Of a stretch of DNA of 64,000 nt, positions 24,670 to 33,024 are shown piece by piece. The notes beneath the pieces are model-generated. The model saw nothing but the letters and a program-made list of their open reading frames with translations. It was not told the DNA's origin and searched no databases. Both the position numbers and the translations under genes were made by a program. How positions within the stretch are numbered: position 1 is the stretch's first letter; every line of letters starts with the position of its first letter. Source of the DNA: Thermococcus sp. 2319x1 (GTDB lineage: Archaea; Methanobacteriota_B; Thermococci; Thermococcales; Thermococcaceae); assembly GCF_001484685.1 (NCBI RefSeq), contig NZ_CP012200.1, forward strand, positions 1,544,321-1,608,320, given 5' to 3'.

Positions 24670-26307
24670 TCAGAACTCACTCTCTTCTTCTCCCCCTGTT
24701 TCTTTTCCACTTTCTTTCTCTTTCTCAAGCTTGCTTGCGGCAATGACGTCATCAATTCTGAGTATCATTATTGCAGCTTCGCTTGCGCTCTTTATAGCCT
24801 GCCTCTTGACTCTCAATGGCTCAATGACCCCCCTCTCGAGCATGTCGGCTGGTTCTCCGGCAAAGACGTCAACACCAATTGTTGCACCCTTGTCCTTGTG
24901 AGCCGCAGTTACTTTCACTAAGACGTCAACTGGATCAAGTCCAGCGTTCTCTGCAAGGGTTCTTGGAATTACCTTCAATGCATCGGCGAAGGCTTCAATA
25001 GCAAGCTGCTCCTTGCCACCAACTTCTTTTGCATATTCGTCAAGCTTGATGGCAAGTTCGATCTCTGGAGCACCGCCACCAGCGACGATCTTTCCGTCCT
25101 CAACGATATCCTTGACGACTTTGAGGGCATCTTCAAGGGCTCTCTCGACTTCATCTACAACGTGCTCTGTTCCACCCCTGATGAGGATTGTAACTGCCTT
25201 TGGATTCTTGCAGCCCTCAACGAACACCATGTTCTCTCCTGCAACCTTCCTCTCCTCAACGAGCTCAGCATAACCTAAGTCCTCTGGTGTAAGGTCTCTT
25301 ACGTTTGTGACAATCTTCGCACCTGTTGCTTTGGCGAGCTTTTCCATGTCGCTCTTCTTGACCCTTCTAACGGCGAGGATTCCTGCCTTTGCAAGGTAGT
25401 GTTGTGCTAAGTCGTCAATTCCCTTCTGGCAGAAGACAACGTTAGCCCCTGTGGCAATGATCTTGTCGACCATGTCCTTGATCATCTTCTCCTCTTGCTC
25501 AAGGAATGCCTGGAGTTGCTCTGGGCTTGTGATTCTAATCTCAGCGTCTGTTTCAGTCTCTTTGACTTCAAGTGCTTCATTGATAAGTGCGATCTTGGCG
25601 TTTTCGACCTTCTTTGGCATTCCTGGGTGGACTCTTTCCTTGTCGATAACGACACCCTTGATGAGCTGGGTGTCTCTTACACTTCCACCCTCCTTCTTCT
25701 CAAGCTTGATGTTATCAATGTCCACCACGTACTTGCCATCAACTTCCTCCGCAACTAGTTTTACAGCATCAACAGCAAGCTTTGCAAGGTATTCCCTCTC
25801 TTCCTCTGCCGCTTTTCCGGTTATGGCGGTTGTTGCTGCCTTCATTAGGATTTCTTCATCCATCGGGCTGACATCCTTTGCAATGCTCTCAAGTATCTCC
25901 TGAGCCTTTTCAGCTGCAAGGGTGTAACCCTTAACGATTATCGTTGGATGAATGTTCTGGTTGAGCAACTCCTCGGCTTTTCTTAAGAGCTCACCGGCGA
26001 TGACCACAGCTGTTGTGGTTCCATCGCCAGCTTCCTTGTCTTGGGTCTTTGCAACTTCGACCATCATTTTGGCAGCTGGGTGCTGTATATCCATCTCGTC
26101 AAGAATAGTTGCACCGTCGTTTGTGATGACTATGTCACCAAGGCTGTCAACGAGCATTTTGTCCATACCCTTGGGACCAAGGGTGGTTCTTACGGTTTCA
26201 GCAACGATTCTTGCTGCAAGAATGTTCAATCTCTGGGCATCTCTTCCAACGTATCTCTGGGTTCCTTCGGGAAGAATCAATATTGGCTGGCCTGCAAGTT
26301 GGGCCAT
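24670..26307 (-). CDS. thsB: Thermosome subunit (group II chaperonin)
   Basis: A 545-residue archaeal chaperonin subunit that forms a double-ring ATP-driven protein-folding chamber. ATP-site motifs are [22 protein letters not shown] and GGGAPE. The C-terminal tail is acidic and Gly/Glu-rich. The start is the ATG at 26307, seven bases after GGAGGTG; the in-frame GTG at 26313 lies too close. Thermococci usually have two paralogues (alpha and beta), and I cannot say with certainty which one this is. The leader is about 70 bases. Confidence 0.95.
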   Translation of the reverse strand: MAQLAGQPILILPEGTQRYVGRDAQRLNILAARIVAETVRTTLGPKGMDKMLVDSLGDIVITNDGATILDEMDIQHPAAKMMVEVAKTQDKEAGDGTTTAVVIAGELLRKAEELLNQNIHPTIIVKGYTLAAEKAQEILESIAKDVSPMDEEILMKAATTAITGKAAEEEREYLAKLAVDAVKLVAEEVDGKYVVDIDNIKLEKKEGGSVRDTQLIKGVVIDKERVHPGMPKKVENAKIALINEALEVKETETDAEIRITSPEQLQAFLEQEEKMIKDMVDKIIATGANVVFCQKGIDDLAQHYLAKAGILAVRRVKKSDMEKLAKATGAKIVTNVRDLTPEDLGYAELVEERKVAGENMVFVEGCKNPKAVTILIRGGTEHVVDEVERALEDALKVVKDIVEDGKIVAGGGAPEIELAIKLDEYAKEVGGKEQLAIEAFADALKVIPRTLAENAGLDPVDVLVKVTAAHKDKGATIGVDVFAGEPADMLERGVIEPLRVKRQAIKSASEAAIMILRIDDVIAASKLEKEKESGKETGGEEESEF

Positions 26308-26394
26308 CTCCACCCACCTCCGACTTTTTTATTTCTTATCTGCAGGGAATTTTTAGTTACAATGTGTGTTCATCTCGATTATCCATTCCTTTGT

Positions 26395-26408
26395 GCTATT
26401 TATAAATT
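26395..26408 (-). promoter_or_regulatory. TATA box of the thermosome gene
   Basis: The minus strand reads AATTTATAAATAGC, a strong archaeal TATA. The predicted start near 26377 gives a leader of about 70 bases. I could not identify a convincing heat-shock (Phr) operator. Confidence 0.55.
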
Positions 26409-26460
26409 TTTCGGTCAACCTTTTTAAGCTACTCCTCAAACAACACATGGTGAAAAGGAG

Positions 26461-27480
26461 ATGGAAGAGTTTAAAAAAGCACTAAAAAGTAAGGACTGCC
26501 AAAAAGTCCTCGAGTACCTTGATGATTACCTAGAAATTATTGAAAGTGAAAAGGAGCTCAGAGATCTCCTCCAAGAACTTGAGGAACTTGCCCCAGAATG
26601 TGAGGAAGAGGCTTATGAGCTCGCCCATGAAATAGCCCACGTCTATGCCCACTTAGATGAACTTGAGAAAGGATTGGAGGTTTACAAGAGATTAGTGGAG
26701 AAGTATAAAGGGCAAGGAGAAAAATACCTAGATGCCCTCTACCATCTTGCAGATGCCTATGAGCATTTTGGAATGCCAGATAAAGCTATAGAGACATATG
26801 AAAAACTTTTGGAACTTGAAAGGAAACTTGGAAATAAAAGAGAAGAAGCACTAACGCTGGCACACATTGCCATAAACTACGATGAACTTGAAGAAACAGA
26901 AAAAGCAATAGAATTAATGGAAAAAGCAAGTGCAATGTTTAGAGAGCTTGGCGATGAGAAGAACTACTTGGTAAGTTTGCTCGATTTAGCCCACTTTTTC
27001 TATGAGCTTGGCGACCATAAACGTGCTGAGGAGCTTGTCTCAGAAATCTTAAAAACTCCCAGAGATGTGGAGATTGAAATTAATGCACGGATAGTTGAGG
27101 CAGAAATAAAAGCCGCACAAGAGGACTTCAAAGGGGCATTTCAATCCCTTAAACTAGCTCTCCTAAAAGCCTTAGAAGTTGACGATGAAGAGCTTTTCAG
27201 CATTGCATTTGATGCACTGTACAATTTTATAACAGAGCTCTTCGAGGAAAAAATGTACAAAGAAGTTTATGAAAATATGGACAGCTTGGCAGATGCTTTT
27301 GAAGGGATAAATAAGGAATACGAAAAGTTCTTCAAGGCTGTAAAAGAGCTTGCAAAACTTAAAGAGGGCTTGGAAAATGAGTACACTAGAGCGTATGAAA
27401 GCATAGCTATAGAAGAGTTCAAAGAGCTGCTTGATGAACTCAAGAAGATTGGAACAAGCGTCTTAAGTATCAACCCTTAG
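26461..27480 (+). CDS. TPR-repeat protein
   Basis: A 339-residue acidic, all-helical protein made of tandem tetratricopeptide repeats, for example LYHLADAYEHFGMPDKAIETYEKL and SLLDLAHFFYELGDHKRAEELV. There is no signal peptide. TPR solenoids act as protein-protein docking platforms; the partner is unknown. It is divergent from the thermosome and separated by about 150 bases holding both promoters (TTTTTAAG near 26421 for this gene). Confidence 0.85.
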   Translation: MEEFKKALKSKDCQKVLEYLDDYLEIIESEKELRDLLQELEELAPECEEEAYELAHEIAHVYAHLDELEKGLEVYKRLVEKYKGQGEKYLDALYHLADAYEHFGMPDKAIETYEKLLELERKLGNKREEALTLAHIAINYDELEETEKAIELMEKASAMFRELGDEKNYLVSLLDLAHFFYELGDHKRAEELVSEILKTPRDVEIEINARIVEAEIKAAQEDFKGAFQSLKLALLKALEVDDEELFSIAFDALYNFITELFEEKMYKEVYENMDSLADAFEGINKEYEKFFKAVKELAKLKEGLENEYTRAYESIAIEEFKELLDELKKIGTSVLSINP

Positions 27481-27533
27481 CTCCTTGCTATTTTTTGTTA
27501 AAAATTTTTGAAAATACAAAAACTAAAAATCAT

Positions 27534-27821
27534 TCAAAATCTGGAAACGGTCTCAACTTCAGCGCTTTCAACGTTTTCCACTTGAGTAAATGCTTCTGCA
27601 ACTTCGTCGAAGGAGTATCCTTCAGCATCTTTTCCAAGCACATAAACCTTGAGGGCAACTAAACCAAATGCGATTGGCTCTCTGTCAATCTTGGAGATTC
27701 CATATTTGCCCCCAAATTTCTCCTCGAGTGTCTTTCTGATTGCTGCTTCTAATTCATCAAGGTTTACATCTGGATCGGTTGGCATAACCCTAATAACTCC
27801 TACCAGATTGAAATCGCTCAT
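27534..27821 (-). CDS. ef1b: Translation elongation factor EF-1 beta
   Basis: A 95-residue archaeal aEF-1beta, the nucleotide exchange factor for aEF-1alpha. Signature regions are VGVIRVMPTDPDVNLDELE, EPIAFGLVALKVYVLG and ENVESAEVETVSRF. The start is ATG 27821, six bases behind GAGGTG; the in-frame GTG at 27830 overlaps that ribosome site. It lies 10 bases downstream of a Zn-ribbon gene, and the two form a translation-related operon. Confidence 0.93.
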   Translation of the reverse strand: MSDFNLVGVIRVMPTDPDVNLDELEAAIRKTLEEKFGGKYGISKIDREPIAFGLVALKVYVLGKDAEGYSFDEVAEAFTQVENVESAEVETVSRF

Positions 27822-27831
27822 CTTCTTCACC

Positions 27832-28005
27832 TCAAGGTCCTTCCCATCCGCATTTGGGGCACTTGTAGGTTACCCCAAGGACACGACAGCTTTCACATCT
27901 CCATATAACTTCTTCCCCACAGTTTGGGCATATGAAGTGGGTAGCGTGCTCTCTTGGCGTTATCTCTTTTCCACATGATGTACACACGGGAATTGTCTCG
28001 GCCAT
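27832..28005 (-). CDS. Small Zn-ribbon RNA-binding protein (COG2888 type)
   Basis: A 57-residue protein with four Cys pairs: CTSCG, CPNCG, CESC and CPKCG, forming two zinc ribbons. This matches the archaeal COG2888 family, predicted RNA-binding proteins linked to translation. A very strong ribosome site, TAAGGAGGTGGT, precedes the ATG at 28005. The TATA box TTTATAAATAGG lies at about 28067-28078 on the minus strand. Conserved pairing with EF-1beta supports a role at the ribosome. Confidence 0.88.
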   Translation of the reverse strand: MAETIPVCTSCGKEITPREHATHFICPNCGEEVIWRCESCRVLGVTYKCPKCGWEGP

Positions 28006-28087
28006 TTCAAACCACCTCCTTAGAAATGAGGTTTTTATTATCGTGACTCCTAACGCAATAAAGGAAGCCTATTTATAAAACTTTCGA

Positions 28088-28145
28088 GGGGTCAGACCAT
28101 GCGAGTCTCCTCATCCTTCGGTCGAAATCTCCCTCATCATCCCTA
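28088..28145 (-). ncRNA. Box C/D sRNA guiding 2'-O-methylation of 16S rRNA
   Basis: On the minus strand: a short closing stem AGGG...CCCCT, box C ATGATGA (28134-28140), an internal C'-like AGGATGA preceded by a D'-like TCGA or CCGA, and box D CTGA (28092-28095). The 11 bases GACTCGCATGG next to the base preceding box D are the exact complement of CCATGCGAGTC, a highly conserved stretch near the 5' end of archaeal 16S rRNA (from memory). By the N+5 rule the target is the U of CCAU. I could not place the target of the other guide. A TATA box sits at the right distance upstream. Confidence 0.8.
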
Positions 28146-28162
28146 ACAAAAATAAAAGAGAG

Positions 28163-28174
28163 GGCTTATAAACC
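28163..28174 (-). promoter_or_regulatory. TATA box for the C/D sRNA
   Basis: The minus strand reads GGTTTATAAGCC. Its centre is about 25 bases upstream of the first base of the sRNA terminal stem. It overlaps the stop codon of the upstream 99-residue gene. Confidence 0.6.
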
Positions 28175-28465
28175 TTCCCCAAAAGCTAAAAATCGTGCAA
28201 ATTTCTGTTTGTATGCCAACACTTCCCTTATTTGCTTTTCATCCACACTCTCTGAGACGCTGATCTGCTTGTAAAGCATTTCAAGTTCTTTTAGTGCTCT
28301 TTCAAGTTCCATCTCTTTGTCTTTATAGCTTCTATTGGAACTCTTTATCTTGGCCAAAAGTTTGCCCCTCAGAAACGGCAACACCTCAAACGGCCGACCC
28401 ATATAGGCCCAGTATATACCTTCCCTTAAAATTTCACCTAGAATTTCAATTTCAGAATAGTCCAC
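28166..28465 (-). CDS. Hypothetical small helical protein
   Basis: A 99-residue charged, helical protein with no recognised family. A coiled-coil-like region (KDKEMELERALKELEMLYKQI) occupies the middle. A GTG start at 28465 follows only a weak ribosome site. The 3' end hosts the promoter of the downstream sRNA. It could be a small conserved Thermococcales protein; I cannot assign a role. Confidence 0.55.
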   Translation of the reverse strand: MDYSEIEILGEILREGIYWAYMGRPFEVLPFLRGKLLAKIKSSNRSYKDKEMELERALKELEMLYKQISVSESVDEKQIREVLAYKQKFARFLAFGEGL

Positions 28466-28973
28466 CCTATTTTTCTTACCGATTGGTTTCCCACTCCCCC
28501 CTCACAGGTATCACCATCTTTAAGCAAACTTTATTGTTGATTAAATTTTTGGCTAGTTATTTGCCAAAATGTCGATGATTTAAAAGATATAGCTAATATT
28601 TTGCCAATTTAATGCCCAATCTTCTTGCACTATTTGTCATCGATCCAAATAAAGCAACGGAAGGGGGAAAGTTTATGGTGTTAAACTTTAATGAAACACT
28701 TTTCTCAGATTTCTGCAGCTTTCTCCATCGTGCTTAATCAAAATATTAATGCAATTTCTCGCAGTATTTACATAGAGACTCCATTTGTATCACAACCATG
28801 CCAAGGTATTTGTTAAGAGCCCCGCTGGAGATAGAGAAGCGTTATATCCCTTTATCCCACGCCCAAGTTTTACAGAAACGTAACTCTTAAATAGGTCTTT
28901 TGATGTATATCCTTATGCCATCATACACTAAGGCATGCAATACTGAAGAAAAAAATGAAGGAGGCCGAAATAT
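28466..28973. other. 508-base non-coding spacer upstream of the ABC importer
   Basis: No convincing coding sequence on either strand. It is A+T-rich and holds TTGGC...GCCAA repeats near 28550-28575 and another TTTGCCAA near 28610. At its right end is the importer promoter: TATA CTTAAATAG at 28886-28894, predicted start near 28915, and an ATGCC...GGCAT hairpin (28915-28936) at the 5' end of the leader. I see no TATCAC-N5-GTGATA (TGM) sugar-regulator site. Confidence 0.5.
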
Positions 28974-31706
28974 ATGAAGAGGTCCGGAATTTTGGCATTG
29001 CTGTTTGTGTTTGTTATGGCACTAAGCCCATTAGCTGCAGCACAAAAGGGTCCAGCAGCTGACGTTCTATACATTGGAATTAGAACCAACGAAGAAACCG
29101 GTATAACAGATGTTGCAAAAGGAGATCTAGATATCTTTCTCTGGGCTGTAGGAGGAGCATCATTCCAAAACTTGCCATCAGATGTCCTCAACAACTTAGA
29201 ATTGATTAAAACCGCAAGCGGTTACAACGACATTGAAGTCAACCCCGTCCACGACGATGGCAACCCATACCTCATCACAGTTGGCGAGAAGAAATACTTC
29301 AACCCATTTGCAATTAGGGACATAAGGTACGCATTGAACTTCCTCATAAGTAGACAATACATAGTCCAAAACATCCTCCAAGGATCAGGACAACCAATGC
29401 TCGGCGGTATAAGACCAAGCACCGGTGCAAACGCATACTTCGAACCAGTATACAAGGCCATGGGAATTACAGCGGTTGCAGACATTGCCAAGTCACAACA
29501 GCTAGTTGAGAACGCAATGAAAAAGGCCGCAGATGAGTTAGCAAAACAAGGTTATGAACTTAAAAAAGGCAACGACGGATTCTGGTACTTCAACGGTGAG
29601 CCCGTCACGCTCAAATTCATCATCAGAATTGAAGACCACAGAAAAGACCTCGGTCTTTACGTTGCTGACTTGATTGAGAAATTCTGGGGCTTCAAGGTTG
29701 AAAGACTTCTCTGGGACAGAAGAAAGGCTTCAAGCACCGTATATGCCAGCGATCCAAAGAACTACCAGTGGAACATGTACACTGCTGGTTGGGTTTCAAC
29801 AGTTAACATCAAGTGGCCAGACGATTATACTGCATGGTGGTACACAAGCTGGTATGGATGGCTCCCATCATCGGTAGGGTGGGAGATGCCAAGAGAAGAA
29901 TTAATAACAGTAAAAGAACTTGTTGACGAGCTTGGAGGACCCGAGGCTGTTATCGAGAGCTTCCAGCTCAAGTACTACAACACCCCCGACAAGCTTGCTG
30001 AGCTCTACGACATGACAGAAGAGGAGATCACCAAGATTCTCGTTCTCGGTAGCGTTGACTTTAACGGCAAGACTTATGAGATGAAAGAGGGCAACGTTGA
30101 CCAGTACTGGGACCTCCAGAAGATCTCAATGGCACTCGGTGTTAGAGACTCCCAAAAAGTATTCCTCATCGAAAGCTGGGAGTACTTCCCAGTCAACAAA
30201 GAGAGAGTTAAGGCAATCGCAAGAGACGTTTCCTCAGGATTGTGGACAAGATGGAGCCTAATCACAGCAGAAACCCCAGACAAAGTAGTAAAAGTCGCTG
30301 AATTCTCAGCAACAGGAGCACTCTTCATGAGCGCATTCAACCCAGTCGGCGGTATCGACGACGTTTACAGCTCAGCAATCTGGAGAGTAGTATATGATTA
30401 CGCAATCTACACCGACCTCTCAACCGGAACCTACATCCCAGTCAGATGTGACTACAAAGTCGAGAGAGGGCCAGTTACAGTACCAGATGACGCTGTAGTT
30501 TACGACACTGTCCAAGACAAGTGGGTTGTTGCCCACGCTGGCGAAGAAGCAAAGGCAAAGATTACCTACGACTGTAAGTTCGGCAACTGGCACGATGGTC
30601 ACCCAATGACCATGGCTGACATCAAGTACGCTGCCGCCTTCAGCTGGGAGTGGTCCACCAAAGATGGAGACGAGGACATTTACTACGATGACAAGCTTGC
30701 ATCTGCCGCAGAGAGCCTTGCAAAGATCAAGGGTATCCAGTGGGTTGACGAGGACACTTATGTCGTCTATACTGACTTAACACACCCAGTTGCTGACGAT
30801 GTAATGGCCAACATGAACGTCTTCTGGGCTTCACAACCATGGCAACTCCTCTATGCAGAAAGCGAACTCGTCGCCAAGGGAGAAGAATACGGAGTATCAC
30901 AGAAGTACTCCTTCAGTGAGGAAGCAGAGGGTGTTGCACAGCTCGACCTCCTCGTGAAGGATCACGTTGCCGACTTGAAGAAGGTTCTCGAGGCCTTGAA
31001 GGCTAAAAAGGCCGTGCCAGCTGCAATTGCCAATGACATAAGCGACCCAACTGCCGGTTACAATGCAATAATCAACTGGATCAACAGCAAGGGACATGCC
31101 GTGATAAGCAATGGTCCATTCTACATTGAGAGCTATGATCCAGATAAGATCTTCCTCGAGTTAAGGGCATTCAGAGACCCAACATATCCGTTCGACCTTG
31201 ACTACTGGAAGCAGAGATTAGTACTCGCAAAGCTCGAGCTCGCTGGAATTGAAGTCCCAACCAGAATATTCACTGGCGATGACTTAAAGGTTGCAGTTAA
31301 GGCCAACTTGCTTGAAGAGTACCCAGAGACCGGTAAAAAGCTTGCCGACAAGGGATTCGTCTTTGTTGAAGTGAAGAACGAGAAGGGACAAACAGTGTTC
31401 AGCGGTGAGGCTAAGCTCGCCACAGCTGGAAGCTTCGAAGTAACAATACCTGGTTCAGAGACTGCCAAGTGGGAGGCTGGAAGATACGAAGTTTACGTCA
31501 AAGGTGGACTAGAAGAGGGCGTTGTTTCATTCACCGACAAGAAGGCCCTGGTTGTCATCAAGAAAGAAGAAACAACATCACCATCACCAACGTCAAGCCC
31601 AAGCCCAACAAGCTCTCCGAGCCCAACGGCAACCGGAGGAATCTGCGGACCAGCGGCACTCGTAGGACTAACACTAATCCCGCTCCTACTAAGAAGAAAG
31701 AAGTGA
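28974..31706 (+). CDS. ABC importer substrate-binding protein (SBP_bac_5/DppA type), CGP-CTERM anchored
   Basis: A 910-residue exported binding protein with a signal peptide at residues 1-23 (ending LAAAQ), then a long family-5 solute-binding domain of the kind used for oligopeptides or, in hyperthermophiles, beta-linked oligosaccharides. The landmark GPFYIESYDPDK is near residue 715. The end is a Pro/Ser/Thr stalk of repeated SSPSPT units, then GGICGPAALVG plus hydrophobic and basic residues: a CGP-CTERM sorting signal that attaches the protein to the cell envelope. It is the first gene of a five-gene importer locus. The substrate cannot be told from sequence. Confidence 0.9.
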   Translation: MKRSGILALLFVFVMALSPLAAAQKGPAADVLYIGIRTNEETGITDVAKGDLDIFLWAVGGASFQNLPSDVLNNLELIKTASGYNDIEVNPVHDDGNPYLITVGEKKYFNPFAIRDIRYALNFLISRQYIVQNILQGSGQPMLGGIRPSTGANAYFEPVYKAMGITAVADIAKSQQLVENAMKKAADELAKQGYELKKGNDGFWYFNGEPVTLKFIIRIEDHRKDLGLYVADLIEKFWGFKVERLLWDRRKASSTVYASDPKNYQWNMYTAGWVSTVNIKWPDDYTAWWYTSWYGWLPSSVGWEMPREELITVKELVDELGGPEAVIESFQLKYYNTPDKLAELYDMTEEEITKILVLGSVDFNGKTYEMKEGNVDQYWDLQKISMALGVRDSQKVFLIESWEYFPVNKERVKAIARDVSSGLWTRWSLITAETPDKVVKVAEFSATGALFMSAFNPVGGIDDVYSSAIWRVVYDYAIYTDLSTGTYIPVRCDYKVERGPVTVPDDAVVYDTVQDKWVVAHAGEEAKAKITYDCKFGNWHDGHPMTMADIKYAAAFSWEWSTKDGDEDIYYDDKLASAAESLAKIKGIQWVDEDTYVVYTDLTHPVADDVMANMNVFWASQPWQLLYAESELVAKGEEYGVSQKYSFSEEAEGVAQLDLLVKDHVADLKKVLEALKAKKAVPAAIANDISDPTAGYNAIINWINSKGHAVISNGPFYIESYDPDKIFLELRAFRDPTYPFDLDYWKQRLVLAKLELAGIEVPTRIFTGDDLKVAVKANLLEEYPETGKKLADKGFVFVEVKNEKGQTVFSGEAKLATAGSFEVTIPGSETAKWEAGRYEVYVKGGLEEGVVSFTDKKALVVIKKEETTSPSPTSSPSPTSSPSPTATGGICGPAALVGLTLIPLLLRRKK
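31607..31681 (+). repeat. 75-bp CGP-CTERM-coding repeat, copy 1 (inverted mate at 60113-60187)
   Basis: These 75 bases, coding the end of the stalk and the CGP-CTERM of the binding protein, match the complementary strand at 60113-60187 in the amylopullulanase gene with only three differences, including at silent positions. The rest of the two genes is unrelated. Confidence 0.85.
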
Positions 31707-31870
31707 TTCCACCTCTTTAAATTTTTAATTTTGCAATTGTTTTTCTCTTCTTTTAATCGTGCATGCATATCCAGCCAGTAATGTAAAAGTGTCGTTTTGA
31801 TAGCCATTTAAGCGTGTTTCTATGTCTCTGTTTGTGCTCATAAGCCCCTTACCGCAGACTGAATAGAAAA

Positions 31871-31878
31871 ATATATAA
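31871..31878 (+). promoter_or_regulatory. TATA box for the permease/ATPase part of the importer locus
   Basis: ATATATAA, predicted start near 31900 with a leader of about 50 bases. A T-rich tract follows the binding-protein stop (31713-31750), so the permease genes likely have their own promoter. Confidence 0.5.
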
Positions 31879-31951
31879 AGTTTTACAAACTTGAAAATGT
31901 TGATGGATGATAAAAAGCCTCAATGTACACATTTGAATGGAGGTGTGTAAG

Positions 31952-33013
31952 TTGGGATATGGGAAATACATTGCTATTAGGCTCCTTAACGCGGTGCTGG
32001 TTCTTGCTCTAGTTACACTATTAGTTTCAGTGCTCTTTACGAAAGTTGCAGAGGAAGACATAAAATCCAGTATCCAAGAGCAAATAAACCTCAAACTTAG
32101 ATCGAATCCTGAACTTCAAAAACAATTAGCCGCAGATCCAGAAAAGCTCCAAGAATGGTATCAAAGAGAATATAACAGACTTATTCGTGTGTATGAATTA
32201 GACAAGCCGTTTTGGGTCAGAGTAATAGAAAGAACAAAAGACACATTAACCCTCAATTTTGGAAATACAAAATCGCCAATCTTTGGTGAAACTGCAGTTA
32301 GTAAGATAATTGCAAAGGCGATCCCAAGAACCGTCATTTTGTTCACAACAGCAGAAATCTTTGTTATCTTAATAGGTCTCCTCTTGGGTGTAAAAGCAGC
32401 ACAGATGGCAGGAAGCATATTGGACAGGGGAGTATCCATAATAGCAATGGTCACAAGCAGTATCCCAATGTGGTGGTTCGGAATGATGATGATTCTAATA
32501 TTCTCATTCAAGATGGGCTGGTTCCCAAGTGGTGGAATGACTTCAATGCCACCCAAGGAAGGCTTTGCATATTACCTTGACGTCCTTTACCATATGATTC
32601 TTCCAGTGACCACAATAATCTTCGTTCTGTTTGGTGGATGGGCCTGGACAACAAGAAATATCATGATTGGTACAATGCAGGAAGACTTCATCATGGCAGC
32701 AAGAGCAAAGGGTGTTCCTGAAAGAAAAGTCATTTACGGTCACGCCCTCAGAGCTTCAGCTCCGCCAATAGTAACAATGACAATATTCAGCCTTCTTGGT
32801 TCAATAGGTGGTGCCATTATTACCGAGAGCGTTTTCAACTGGCCAGGAATGGGAAGATTGTATTGGACCGCTTTGCAGCAAAACGAGACTAGATTGTTAA
32901 TGGGTGTAACTTTCGTTACAGTGGCATTATATTTGATAGCAATGATCATTGCAGATTTGGCTTATGGATATCTAGACCCAAGAGTCAAAGTTGGTGCATC
33001 CCAGCAAACATGA
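31952..33013 (+). CDS. ABC importer permease, DppB type
   Basis: A 353-residue membrane permease with six helices. It has an N-terminal helix, then an extracytoplasmic charged region (about residues 35-110), then the transport core. The EAA loop is DFIMAARAKGVPERKVIYGHALRASAPP. I place the start at the TTG at 31952, six bases after GGAGGTG (31939-31945). The ATG at 31937 overlaps that ribosome site and cannot use it. It is followed after 11 bases by the partner permease. Confidence 0.9.
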   Translation: MGYGKYIAIRLLNAVLVLALVTLLVSVLFTKVAEEDIKSSIQEQINLKLRSNPELQKQLAADPEKLQEWYQREYNRLIRVYELDKPFWVRVIERTKDTLTLNFGNTKSPIFGETAVSKIIAKAIPRTVILFTTAEIFVILIGLLLGVKAAQMAGSILDRGVSIIAMVTSSIPMWWFGMMMILIFSFKMGWFPSGGMTSMPPKEGFAYYLDVLYHMILPVTTIIFVLFGGWAWTTRNIMIGTMQEDFIMAARAKGVPERKVIYGHALRASAPPIVTMTIFSLLGSIGGAIITESVFNWPGMGRLYWTALQQNETRLLMGVTFVTVALYLIAMIIADLAYGYLDPRVKVGASQQT

Positions 33014-33024
33014 GGTGAAGAACC

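Noticed and set aside
28886-28973. TGM sugar-regulator (TrmBL1) site at the ABC importer promoter
   Set aside because: No TATCAC-N5-GTGATA could be found; only a lone TATCAC near 28508, too far away and without a partner.
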